A DNA stretch of 28,132 bases from Chloroflexota bacterium. GTDB taxonomy: Bacteria; Chloroflexota; Anaerolineae; UBA1429. Below are positions 1-7,012 of the stretch, in pieces. The position numbers and the translations under genes are program-made. The stretch is from positions 1-28,132 of the forward strand of contig JAAYXX010000415.1 in the NCBI GenBank assembly GCA_012515695.1. The letters run 5' to 3'. The notes below the pieces were generated by a model. It saw only the letters and a list, made by a program, of their open reading frames with translations. It was not told the DNA's origin and did not search any database. Each line of letters opens with the position of its first letter. Position 1 is the first letter of the stretch.

Positions 1-174
1 ACGCAAGGTATCACGGTGGGGGCGCTCAAGGGATAGCGCAGATGGGCCGTTCATTGCAGGCGACGCCGTAGAGGTTGCCGCTCTCCTGACGGGGCGCTTC
101 CCTGGGCAACTGCCCGCTGCTTGGCCTGCGCTGGCGGGGCCAGAGGGGCAATCGCTTGATTAGCGCCAGGAAGC
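1..174. other. Left edge, no assigned gene
   Basis: No gene can be named here. A plus-strand frame is open from base 2 to a TAG at 161-163 (53 codons, no start in the window) and could be the 3' end of a gene cut by the window edge. The other two plus frames also end in stops (34-36 and 69-71), so the choice is not secure. No motif is recognisable. The next promoter begins right after the stop at 163, which is compatible with a gene ending there. Confidence 0.2.
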
Positions 175-203
175 TTGACGCTGGATATGGGACATGGTAT
201 ACT
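175..203 (+). promoter_or_regulatory. Sigma70-type promoter of cold-shock gene
   Basis: TTGACG at 175-180 and TATACT at 198-203 are separated by 17 bp, close to the sigma70 consensus. The predicted transcription start is near 210, which gives the cold-shock gene a leader of about 150 nt. Long leaders are typical of cspA-type mRNAs. Confidence 0.7.
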
Positions 204-252
204 AAGGAAGGTTAGGGCGTAGTAAAGGTTGTTTCGGAACATTGTCGTAATG

Positions 253-289
253 GACCGTCACGGCTACGGCCGGGGCGGTCTTTATTTTT
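253..289 (+). promoter_or_regulatory. Terminator-like hairpin in cold-shock gene leader
   Basis: GACCG (253-257) pairs with CGGTC (276-280). Inside it, CGGC (261-264) pairs with GCCG (269-272) around a TACG tetraloop, which is a very stable loop type. TTTATTTTT follows at 281-289. The element lies between the promoter and the ribosome binding site (about 344-353), so it could act as a transcriptional attenuator or as an mRNA-stability or temperature-responsive structure. The function is inferred. Confidence 0.5.
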
Positions 290-361
290 CCGCAAATGGT
301 ACTTTGCACGCCTGACCGGAAGTGGATTTTCTTTACACCCATACAGGAGGGCGGACTGACG

Positions 362-607
362 ATGTCTGAGCGTGTTACCGGAACGGTCAAGTGGTTCAAT
401 AGCGAGAAGGGGTATGGCTTTATCTCGCGCGAGGAAGGTGGCGACGTCTTTGTACACTATTCCTCCATTGCGGGGGAGGGTTACCGTAATCTGTACGAAG
501 GCGAGCGGGTCGAATTTGCCATCGAACAGACACCGAAAGGGCCGCAGGCTGTCAACGTCGTTCGATTGAACAATTTTACTGGCGGCGCTGACGATTCCTC
601 CTACTAG
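362..607 (+). CDS. Cold-shock domain protein (CspA family)
   Basis: This 81-residue protein is a single cold-shock domain, an OB-fold that binds single-stranded RNA and DNA and melts mRNA structure in the cytoplasm. RNP1 is KGYGFI at residues 16-21. RNP2 is VFVHY at 29-33, with Tyr in place of the usual final Phe. The opening GTVKWFN is typical of the family. The short acidic Ser-rich tail (about 72-81) lies outside the fold. The start at 362 is chosen because AGGAGG lies at about 345-350 and family homology begins there; an in-frame ATG at 296 has no such support. The gene is monocistronic, with its own promoter, a structured leader and an intrinsic terminator 60 bp downstream. The symbol is left blank because csp paralogues cannot be told apart from sequence alone. 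Confidence 0.95.
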   Translation: MSERVTGTVKWFNSEKGYGFISREEGGDVFVHYSSIAGEGYRNLYEGERVEFAIEQTPKGPQAVNVVRLNNFTGGADDSSY

Positions 608-667
608 GTCAGTAGCGGGTGACATGCGCGACATCGGCGCGCAATGTTTCCCTGATTTGTAACCAGA

Positions 668-693
668 CGGGCACCCGCAGGTGCCCGTTTTTT
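668..693 (+). terminator. Intrinsic terminator after cold-shock gene
   Basis: CGGGCACC (668-675) and GGTGCCCG (680-687) form a perfect 8-bp stem around a 4-nt loop, followed by six T (688-693). It ends 5 bp before the stop codon of the convergent PAP2 gene. The T-run is only on the plus side. Confidence 0.9.
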
Positions 694-697
694 GATG

Positions 698-1348
698 CTA
701 TCGCCGGTGGGGTTGGTGCAGACGGTCATGCACAGCCAGGATGACGGCCAGCCAGATCACCCCCAGGGCGAGCGATCCCAGAACGTCGCTGGGATAGTGG
801 ACGCCGAGGTAGACGCGACTGAACCCCACCGCCAACGCCCACGCGCTGCTCAAGATGGCCCATCCGTAATGTCCCTGCCGCCAAAAAAACACGGCCATCA
901 GCCCGTACAGCGCCACCGCCATGATGGTGTGGCCGCTGGGAAAGCTGGACGTGGTTTCTATGACCAGGGGCGGGATAATGTCGGGTCGTGGGCGGCCAAA
1001 CAGGGCCTTGAGCGCCAGGGTCAAGACGGCAGCTCCCCCTACGCTCGCCAGCACCGTGACGGAATCCGGCCAGCGCCCCTGTCGCCAAACGACGTAGCTG
1101 AGGGCCGCCACCGGGATAATGGCGAGCCTGCCGCCTGAAGCTGTGAGAAAGAGCATGATGGCGTTCAGCCAGGCGCGACGCCAGGTGTACACAGCGCGCA
1201 AAATCGGCTCATCCCAGGCAAACCCTTCTTGCAGCCAGACATCGCCCGCTACGCCGAGAAAGATGGTCGCTGCGCCCAGAATGACGACCAGACCGACGAG
1301 CCAGCGCGCCAGCGCAGCCAGGGACCATTCGCGCAAAAAAGGCTTCAT
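698..1348 (-). CDS. PAP2-family membrane phosphatase
   Basis: This 216-residue integral membrane protein belongs to the type 2 phosphatidic acid phosphatase superfamily (undecaprenyl-diphosphate or lipid phosphatases). All three signature motifs are visible: KX6RP at 114-122 (KALFGRPRP), PSGH at 137-140, and SRX5HX3D at 177-188 with His184 and Asp188. The motifs are spread over about six hydrophobic helices. Catalysis uses the two His in a phospho-histidine mechanism and faces outside the membrane. The start at 1348 (MKPFLREW) avoids overlap with the upstream gene and begins where homology begins. Its upstream neighbour ends 58 bp away on the same strand, so the two are probably co-transcribed. 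The substrate (undecaprenyl-PP as in BacA/YbjG, or phosphatidic acid) cannot be told from sequence. Confidence 0.92.
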   Translation of the reverse strand: MKPFLREWSLAALARWLVGLVVILGAATIFLGVAGDVWLQEGFAWDEPILRAVYTWRRAWLNAIMLFLTASGGRLAIIPVAALSYVVWRQGRWPDSVTVLASVGGAAVLTLALKALFGRPRPDIIPPLVIETTSSFPSGHTIMAVALYGLMAVFFWRQGHYGWAILSSAWALAVGFSRVYLGVHYPSDVLGSLALGVIWLAVILAVHDRLHQPHRR

Positions 1349-1406
1349 GCGGCCTGGCTCATCGCACCGGATAGCGCCCCTTGTCTTGCAGTGTACAGCG
1401 ACACGC

Positions 1407-2831
1407 TCAGGGCGCGGGAACGATGCGCAGGATGCGGTCATCCTCGGCGGCGGGGTTGCCGCGGCCATCGCGGTTGCTGGTTGTGAAATAGAGATAGCCG
1501 TCCGGCCCCACGGCGACGGCGCGAATGCGGCCATATCGCCCCTCGAAGAGCCGCTCTTCGCTGACTGCTTCCGTCAGGTCGTCGTTCAGCACAACCCGGT
1601 GCAGGTGGCGGCCACGCAGCGCCCCGAAGAACAGGTTGCCCTCCCAGGCGGCCAGAGGCTCCCCCTGGTAAATAGCCAGACCGGCGGGCGCCCAGGTGTC
1701 TTCGACCCCGCTGAACAAAAGGGGGTTGATGAATCGCTCGTCCCCTTGAATGCCGGTCACAATGGGCCAGCCATAGTTGCCGCCGGGGACCAGCCGGTTG
1801 ATCTCGTCTCGACAGCAAAGGCCCATCTCACCGCTGGGGCCATGCTCCGAGAGATAGATTTGCCCGTTGCCGGGGTGCCGGTCGATGCCCTGGGGGTTAC
1901 GATGCCCGTAGGTGTAGATGTAAGAGTTGGGGAAGGGGTTGTCCTCTGGGATAGAGCCATCGAGGTTCATCCGCAGAACCTTGCCCGCCAGCGAATCCAG
2001 GTCTTGCGACAGGTTTCGCTGCCCGCCCTCGCCTGTGCCAGCGTACAGCTTGCCGTCGGGGCCGATGAACAGCCGCCCGCCATCGTGGTTGCGTCCGCCA
2101 GGGATGCCTTCCAGCAGCGTCGTCTCTTCGCTGGCCAGATTGCCCTGAACGGTCAGGCGGGAGATACGGTTGAGCAATGTGCCACCCTCGCTATAGGTGT
2201 ACATCACATACAGATGGCCGTTCTGCTGGAAATCCGGGTCCAGCACGACGCCCATGAGACCGCCTTCGCCCACATGCGCCACTGGCAGCTCGGCGACAGG
2301 CTCCTCGCGCAACTGGCCGTTCTCGATCACTCGCAGCCGCCCCGGTCGCTCGGTCACAAAGAGGCGACCATCGGGGGCGAATGCCAGCGCCCAAGGCACT
2401 TCCAGGTTGGTGGCGACGACCTCTACCTGCGTTTCCAGCACGGCAGTGGGTTGCGGCGTGGCCTCGGCTGTCGGGGCGGGAGTGGCCTGAATCTGCATAG
2501 AATCAGGCGCACCCTGGGTTTCGGTGGCGCTGGGCGTGCGATGGGCTGGGGTAGGGCTGGGGGCGCGCCGGGTATCGGTGGGGCTGGCAGGGGCGCCAAC
2601 CTGTGCGGTTGGCGTGCCAACCTGTGCGGTTGGCGTGCCAACATGGGCGGTTGGCGTGTCAGCCTGGGCGGTAGGTGCGCTAGCCTGTGTGGTTGGCGTG
2701 TCAGCCTGTGCAGTTGGCGACGCGATGGGCGAGGCCCCGGCGGGGGTCGCGGTTGCCGAATCGGGGACAGAGGGAACTCCACAGCCTGCTAACAGAATAG
2801 CAATTGCTATCGAAAATAATCGCAAACGCAT
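1407..2831 (-). CDS. PQQ-dependent sugar dehydrogenase-like lipoprotein (sorbosone dehydrogenase family)
   Basis: This 474-residue lipoprotein has a signal peptide with lipobox LLAGC (Cys17). A Ser/Thr/Pro/Ala-rich linker (about 25-135) carries 7-residue repeats of the type TPTAQVG. A six-bladed beta-propeller of the soluble aldose sugar dehydrogenase (Asd/YliI) family follows (about 137-474). Family landmarks are VPWALAFAPDG (145-154), the catalytic His in GGRNHDGG (His249), GHRNPQG with Arg311 and Asn312, and NYGWP (352-356). The family oxidises aldose sugars with PQQ, here on the outer face of the membrane. The start at 2831 is chosen because it opens the signal peptide and has GGAAAGG about 8 nt upstream; an earlier ATG at 2984 would bury the signal peptide. 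No PQQ synthesis gene is present in the window, so the cofactor may be imported. It probably shares an mRNA with the PAP2 gene. Confidence 0.9.
   Translation of the reverse strand: MRLRLFSIAIAILLAGCGVPSVPDSATATPAGASPIASPTAQADTPTTQASAPTAQADTPTAHVGTPTAQVGTPTAQVGAPASPTDTRRAPSPTPAHRTPSATETQGAPDSMQIQATPAPTAEATPQPTAVLETQVEVVATNLEVPWALAFAPDGRLFVTERPGRLRVIENGQLREEPVAELPVAHVGEGGLMGVVLDPDFQQNGHLYVMYTYSEGGTLLNRISRLTVQGNLASEETTLLEGIPGGRNHDGGRLFIGPDGKLYAGTGEGGQRNLSQDLDSLAGKVLRMNLDGSIPEDNPFPNSYIYTYGHRNPQGIDRHPGNGQIYLSEHGPSGEMGLCCRDEINRLVPGGNYGWPIVTGIQGDERFINPLLFSGVEDTWAPAGLAIYQGEPLAAWEGNLFFGALRGRHLHRVVLNDDLTEAVSEERLFEGRYGRIRAVAVGPDGYLYFTTSNRDGRGNPAAEDDRILRIVPAP
2595..2720 (-). repeat. Six 21-bp coding tandem repeats (7-residue linker repeats)
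   Basis: Units at 2595, 2616, 2637, 2658, 2679 and 2700 are each 21 bp. The first two are identical and the rest diverge. They encode the PTAQVGT-like repeats of the linker tethering the sugar dehydrogenase to its lipid anchor. The length is a multiple of three, so copy-number slippage would change linker length without breaking the frame. Confidence 0.85.
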
Positions 2832-3011
2832 ATGTATAACCCTTTCCTTTCCACCTTGGGACGCGCAGCGCCTACAGGCATGAGGGGGAGGACGGTGGCA
2901 GTTGCTTGTCCTTGCTGAAATGATACCCTGCCTGCGTGTTGGCGTGCAGTTCGCGGGGTAACGCCGGGGGAGCGCGAGAAGCATTCGATGAGGTGAGTGG
3001 TGGCTTGAGCG

Positions 3012-3041
3012 TTACCAATCAGGGTATATCGCCACTATAAT
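3012..3041 (+). promoter_or_regulatory. Probable promoter of the UroD-family gene
   Basis: A perfect -10 TATAAT at 3036-3041 is preceded, at 18 bp, by a weaker -35 TTACCA (3012-3017). The start would be near 3048. The intergenic region 2832-3135 between the divergent genes holds this promoter and nothing else I can name. No convincing promoter for the minus-strand lipoprotein gene is visible in it. Confidence 0.55.
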
Positions 3042-3135
3042 AGGGGCAAATGGGGCGCGGTGTCAAGCCCTTGGGAACGGCGGTATGGTTCTGGCTATCG
3101 TCCATAGTTGCTTACGTGGAAAGGATACGGCAAGC

Positions 3136-4191
3136 ATGAACGCACGCGAACGCATTGCAACGGTGCTGAATGGCGGCATTCCTGACCGGGTTCCCATCCA
3201 TGATGGGTACTGGCAGACGACCATAGAGCGCTGGCGGCGCGAGGGGCTGCCCACCGGCGTTTCGCCGCAGGACTATTTTGGGCTGGAGATGGTTTGGATT
3301 GGCGGGGACTGGTCGCTACAGTTGCCGGAGCGGGTGGTCAGCCAGGGGGAGCATAGCCGCACTTATTGGGATGACATGGGCGCCCTGCGCTCGGACTTGC
3401 GCACGGACATCGGCTGGACGTCCCAATGGCGCGAGTTCTCTATCAAGTCGAAGGACGACTGGCTACAGTACAGGGACCGGATGGCGTTCAATCCCTCGCG
3501 CATCCCGGCGTCTGCGATGGCGACGTATCAGCGCGCCCGCGCCCAGGACAAATTTATCTGCTACCAGGCGCACGCCTGCTTCCATCCCACCTGGATGAAG
3601 ATTGGCATGGAGCAGGAAATGATGTGGATGTTGGAGCAGCCGGAATGGATGCACGAGATGTTTGCCGCGCACACGAGGCTGATCCTGGACATTTTCGACG
3701 CCATGTGGGACATGGGTATGGCATTTGACGGCGCGCTGATCGCTGACGACCTGGGCTATCAGGCCAGCCCGTTGATCTCGCCCCGGCTCTATCGCGAATT
3801 GGTGTTGCCCTACCATAAGCAGGTGTGCGATCATCTGGCCGAGCGCGGGCTAAAGGCAATCTTGCACTCGGATGGGAATATCGCGCCACTGATTCCCCTT
3901 TTTATCGAGGCGGGGTTCGCGGGGCTGCACCCGTTGGAGGCCAAGGCGGGGCTAGACGTGCGCCAACTCAAGCCGCAGTACGGCGACAAGCTGGTGCTGG
4001 TCGGCAACATTGACGCGCGCGAGTTGTCGGGCAGCAAGGAGCAGATAGAAGCCGAGATCGCAGCCAAGGTGACGGCGGCCAAGCAAGGAGGCGGCTATAT
4101 CTACCATTCGGACCATTCTGTGCCCAACACTGTCTCGCTGGAGAACTATTGCTTTGCGCTCGAGTGCGTCAAGCGCTACGGCGCGTACTGA
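3136..4191 (+). CDS. Uroporphyrinogen decarboxylase-superfamily protein
   Basis: This 351-residue protein has the UroD/MtaA TIM-barrel fold. Family features are the N-terminal RERIATVLNGGIPDRVP, HSDGN (244-248) at the end of a barrel strand, LHPLEAKAGLD (264-274), LVLVGNID (286-293) and GGYIYHSDHSVP (319-330). The HemE hallmark MRQAGR is absent, so this is not haem-biosynthetic UroD. Members of this branch often sit in carbohydrate-catabolic or corrinoid methyltransferase loci, and the exact reaction is unknown. The start at 3136 follows GGAAAGGA; the ATG at 3085 lacks an SD. It has its own promoter and converges on the glycosidase operon, separated from it by a strong hairpin. A partner methyltransferase or corrinoid protein is not visible. 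Confidence 0.85.
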   Translation: MNARERIATVLNGGIPDRVPIHDGYWQTTIERWRREGLPTGVSPQDYFGLEMVWIGGDWSLQLPERVVSQGEHSRTYWDDMGALRSDLRTDIGWTSQWREFSIKSKDDWLQYRDRMAFNPSRIPASAMATYQRARAQDKFICYQAHACFHPTWMKIGMEQEMMWMLEQPEWMHEMFAAHTRLILDIFDAMWDMGMAFDGALIADDLGYQASPLISPRLYRELVLPYHKQVCDHLAERGLKAILHSDGNIAPLIPLFIEAGFAGLHPLEAKAGLDVRQLKPQYGDKLVLVGNIDARELSGSKEQIEAEIAAKVTAAKQGGGYIYHSDHSVPNTVSLENYCFALECVKRYGAY

Positions 4192-4250
4192 GTAGTACGG
4201 AGCATGTCGGCGGCGTGTGCACTGCCGTGCATGGGCATGTCGGGCGAACA

Positions 4251-4282
4251 ACACCCCGCGAGAACGTCATCTCGCGGGGTGT
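4251..4282. terminator. Bidirectional hairpin terminator
   Basis: A perfect 13-bp stem joins 4251-4263 and 4270-4282 (ACACCCCGCGAGA and its complement) around a 6-nt loop, followed by TTGGGTTT on the plus strand. It lies between the convergent UroD-family gene and the glycosidase gene, so it probably serves both, although neither side has a strong T-run. Confidence 0.8.
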
Positions 4283-4294
4283 TTGGGTTTGATG

Positions 4295-6268
4295 CTACTG
4301 CCACTCGCGGGCGTCTGGTCCCTCGCCGATGACGGGGAGGCAGCTCATTCGCAGGCGGGCGCAGCCCAGGGGGATGAGGGTAATAGCCTGCTCCGGTTCG
4401 GAGGAGCGGACGGGGCTGACCTGTAGTGGCTGGACGGTCTCGTTCTCCAGCCGCCACGCGGGTATGCGTTTGCCCCGCGCGATGATCTGCACGGGCGCGT
4501 GCTCCACCGTCCAGGGCTGCCCGTCGCCCAGCCCCCGCTCCACGACCTCCAGGGAGGCCGCCGGGTTCTTGCGGTCTATTACCAGCCCATAGTTCCACGG
4601 CGTGGTGGGGAAAACCTCCCACTCGGGCCACTCGTCCGTGCCGCCGCAACGCTGCCACCGTTCCTCGATGCGGACCGAGTAGCTGAGGGGGCCGCGATCT
4701 ACCGTCACGCTGCCCGTGCGCGGCCATTCTGTGAGGCCGATGGTCATGGGCATTTCGATTTCCACCCTGTCCCCATCGTTCCAGGTGCGTTCGATGCGGA
4801 GGCAGGTGCCCGGATCGGGCGCCAGGTCCACGAGTTCGCCGTTCACGCTGGCCCGGAAGCCCGCGCACCAGCGCGGGACGCGCAGGTAAAGCGGGAAGGC
4901 TATCGGCTGGGCGCAGGAGCAGACCATCTCGACTTTGCCGTCGAACGGGTAATCCGTGGCGACGTTGATGGTCACCTCGGCGGCATCTGCGCCGACGCGG
5001 GCCGTTATCTGATTGGGTGCATAGAGCCACGCCGCCAGCCCGTTGTCGGCGGTGCCTTGCCACAGGTTCTGGCTATACCAGGGCCAACCCATCGCGACGT
5101 TATGCTGGCAGCAGCGATAGATGTGCGGCGAGTAGCAAATCTGGCGCCCCTTGTTCTGATAGTCGTGGTCGCCGCTGGCATCCAGTTGCGGCTGGTTGGA
5201 GGCTGTCAGATACTTGAGTCCCTTCAAGTCGGGGGTTTGCGCGGCGGGAAAGTGGTTGAGGAGGATATCCTCGCAGCGGTCGGCGTAGATCGGGTCGCCG
5301 GTGATGCGGCCCAGGATGTAAAAGCTCTTGGCGAACTCGACCATGCCGCAGGTCTCGAAACCCTGGCGAGGGTCCACTTTGCCGGGGCGGATGTTCTCGT
5401 CGGCGCCAAAGATGCCGCGAGGTTGCTGCCCCCAGGTTCCCAAATGCTGGGCGTACCAGTATTCGCTGGCCGCCAGATGCCAGACCTGGCCGGATTGCAG
5501 CGAGTAGCTGCCCGGATAGCGGAAGCGTTGGGTGAAATGGACAATGTGGTGGTCCAGCCACTCGTCTCTAGGCGGCGTGATGCGCTGGTAAAAGCGGGTG
5601 GCGAGGTCGAGCAGCCACGGCTCGCCGATGCGGTTGTAGAGCCAGTAGATATGCGGGAGCATATCCCCGGCGCGGGCGTGCTGGATGATGGGCTTCCAAT
5701 CGCCAAAGGCCTGCGTATCTATATCGGGCAGAAAGAGGTCGTCGGGCAGGGCCTGGCAAAAGCGGAAAAAGCGGGTCAACAGCGGCTCGATGCGCGGGTC
5801 TTTGGTGTGTTCATAGTGGTTGATGAGCGCGTCAATCATGACCATGTGGGGCCACAGGTCAGTGACGGCCTGGCCGTTCTGGCCCACGACGCGCTTGTGG
5901 TAGCGTGCGCCGAAATAGCCGTCCTCGTCCTGGCTGGCGATTACCGCTTCGATCCATTGCCGGGCGATCTCGAGCAGGCGCGGGTCGCCGGTCAGCACGG
6001 CCAGGTCGTGAAAGCCACGCAACCAATAGGGCTGCTCTTCCCAGCCCTCGTTGTCGCCGCCGAACCAGCCGTTCTTGGGCGCAAGAAAGCGGCTCAGTTC
6101 TGGCAGGCGGCCCGTCATTCCGTCCACCATCAGGTCTAGCTGGTGTTTCAGCCAGCCCGCCGGGCGGACGCTCCCCAGAGGCAGCTTGGTCAGCGCTTCG
6201 GGAAGATAGCCCCGACCCGCAGCCGGGGCGGTGGTTTGCTCGATCTTGGGTACTACTGTTACGCGCAT
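4295..6268 (-). CDS. DUF1680 / GH127-type glycoside hydrolase (beta-L-arabinofuranosidase-like)
   Basis: This 657-residue protein has no signal peptide, so it is probably cytoplasmic. The opening SVRPAGWLKHQLDLM (33-47) is the typical start of the DUF1680/GH127 (alpha/alpha)6 barrel. Zinc-thiolate catalysis in GH127 uses a Glu-x-Cys and a Cys-Cys pair. Both are here: E305-T306-C307 in GFETCGM, and C386-C387 in YRCCQHN; by alignment logic C386 is the nucleophile. The Cys two residues before this pair in the Bifidobacterium enzyme appears to be Tyr384. A C-terminal beta-sandwich runs from about 420 to 657. The start at 6268 has GGAGGA 9 nt upstream, and the long open frame further upstream overlaps the GNAT gene. 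It is the last gene of a five-gene minus-strand run. The substrate is likely an arabinofuranoside or related glycan fragment, which is inferred from family. Confidence 0.9.
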   Translation of the reverse strand: MRVTVVPKIEQTTAPAAGRGYLPEALTKLPLGSVRPAGWLKHQLDLMVDGMTGRLPELSRFLAPKNGWFGGDNEGWEEQPYWLRGFHDLAVLTGDPRLLEIARQWIEAVIASQDEDGYFGARYHKRVVGQNGQAVTDLWPHMVMIDALINHYEHTKDPRIEPLLTRFFRFCQALPDDLFLPDIDTQAFGDWKPIIQHARAGDMLPHIYWLYNRIGEPWLLDLATRFYQRITPPRDEWLDHHIVHFTQRFRYPGSYSLQSGQVWHLAASEYWYAQHLGTWGQQPRGIFGADENIRPGKVDPRQGFETCGMVEFAKSFYILGRITGDPIYADRCEDILLNHFPAAQTPDLKGLKYLTASNQPQLDASGDHDYQNKGRQICYSPHIYRCCQHNVAMGWPWYSQNLWQGTADNGLAAWLYAPNQITARVGADAAEVTINVATDYPFDGKVEMVCSCAQPIAFPLYLRVPRWCAGFRASVNGELVDLAPDPGTCLRIERTWNDGDRVEIEMPMTIGLTEWPRTGSVTVDRGPLSYSVRIEERWQRCGGTDEWPEWEVFPTTPWNYGLVIDRKNPAASLEVVERGLGDGQPWTVEHAPVQIIARGKRIPAWRLENETVQPLQVSPVRSSEPEQAITLIPLGCARLRMSCLPVIGEGPDAREWQ

Positions 6269-6330
6269 GGGTATATTCCTCCGATGAGATAGCAGGTATG
6301 ATGTGTCGATGGGATGATGGGCAGGGCGGT

Positions 6331-6864
6331 TCACCCGCTCATATCGGATAGCTCCTGGTTTGCGGCGTTTTGCTGCGCGAACCAACGGGCGTCGGCCAGC
6401 ACGACAGAGGTTTCCACCTGTCGTTCGGGGATGCGCCAGTAGCGGCGCAGCAGCCGCTCTTTTTCCTCTGGCGCGACCAGTCGAAAGCCTGCCTTCTGGT
6501 AGAATCGAATGGCCCAGGTTGCGTCGGCCCATGTGCCAATGAGCACGGGGCGGTCGACCTGGGAAAGCAAGTGTTCCAGCAGTTGGCCGCCGATGCCGCG
6601 CCGTTGGCAGGCCGCTCGCACATAGGCGTGCCGGATGAGCAACACGTCGCCCCTGTCTTGCAGGCCCATCACTCCCAGCAGGCGGCCCTCTTCGACAATC
6701 CCCCAAAAGACCACCCCGTCCTCGATTTCCTGGCGCAGTTCGTCCAGGGACATATACGGCTCGTGCCAGCGGTCAGGCGGGATGACGCCGCGATAAGCCT
6801 GGGCCGCCTCGTTGATGATGGTGTAGATGGTCTCGATATCCTGATCCTCACACCGTCGAATCAT
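6331..6864 (-). CDS. GNAT-family N-acetyltransferase
   Basis: This 177-residue protein has one GNAT domain. The acetyl-CoA pyrophosphate-binding motif A is QRRGIGG (87-93), on the strand-helix following YVRAA. A second conserved segment is FYQKAGF near residue 120. The start at 6864 has GGAGG 6 nt upstream. The C-terminal 30 residues carry no recognisable motif. It lies 62 bp upstream of the glycosidase gene on the same strand and is probably in the same transcript. The substrate cannot be predicted: this branch includes ribosomal-protein, antibiotic and small-molecule acetylases. No toxin-antitoxin partner is visible. Confidence 0.85.
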   Translation of the reverse strand: MIRRCEDQDIETIYTIINEAAQAYRGVIPPDRWHEPYMSLDELRQEIEDGVVFWGIVEEGRLLGVMGLQDRGDVLLIRHAYVRAACQRRGIGGQLLEHLLSQVDRPVLIGTWADATWAIRFYQKAGFRLVAPEEKERLLRRYWRIPERQVETSVVLADARWFAQQNAANQELSDMSG

Positions 6865-6893
6865 CTTTTCCTCCGAATTCCGTCTGCTGGCAC

Positions 6894-7003
6894 CGCAGGC
6901 GGGACGAAACCGCCGGGACGAAACCCGGCCTATGGGGTAACGGGCGGGGGGAGCGGGATCACCCCAGACGCCCGTATTCTATCTACGTTTCGTCCCACCT
7001 GCG
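6894..7003. repeat. Intergenic inverted repeat with tandem small hairpins
   Basis: Arms at 6894-6910 and 6987-7003 are 17 nt and match in 16 of 17 positions as an inverted repeat. Inside the left half two small hairpins follow each other: GGCGG/CCGCC and CCGGG/CCCGG, each with an ACGAAA-type loop. The element fills most of the 148-bp gap between the FAD oxidoreductase and GNAT genes. It looks like a palindromic intergenic repeat or an mRNA processing or stability element. No protein is encoded. Confidence 0.6.
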
Positions 7004-7012
7004 AATAGCGGT

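Noticed and set aside
1119..2792. 557-codon plus-strand open frame
   Set aside because: It is antisense to the sorbosone dehydrogenase-type gene; its Gly/Trp repeats are the shadow of the 21-bp linker repeats.
3136..4191. Haem-biosynthetic uroporphyrinogen decarboxylase (HemE)
   Set aside because: The MRQAGR signature of HemE is missing; only superfamily membership is supported.
4499..6139. 546-codon plus-strand open frame
   Set aside because: It is fully antisense to the GH127-like gene, whose protein has clear family motifs; high-GC third positions keep the opposite frame open.
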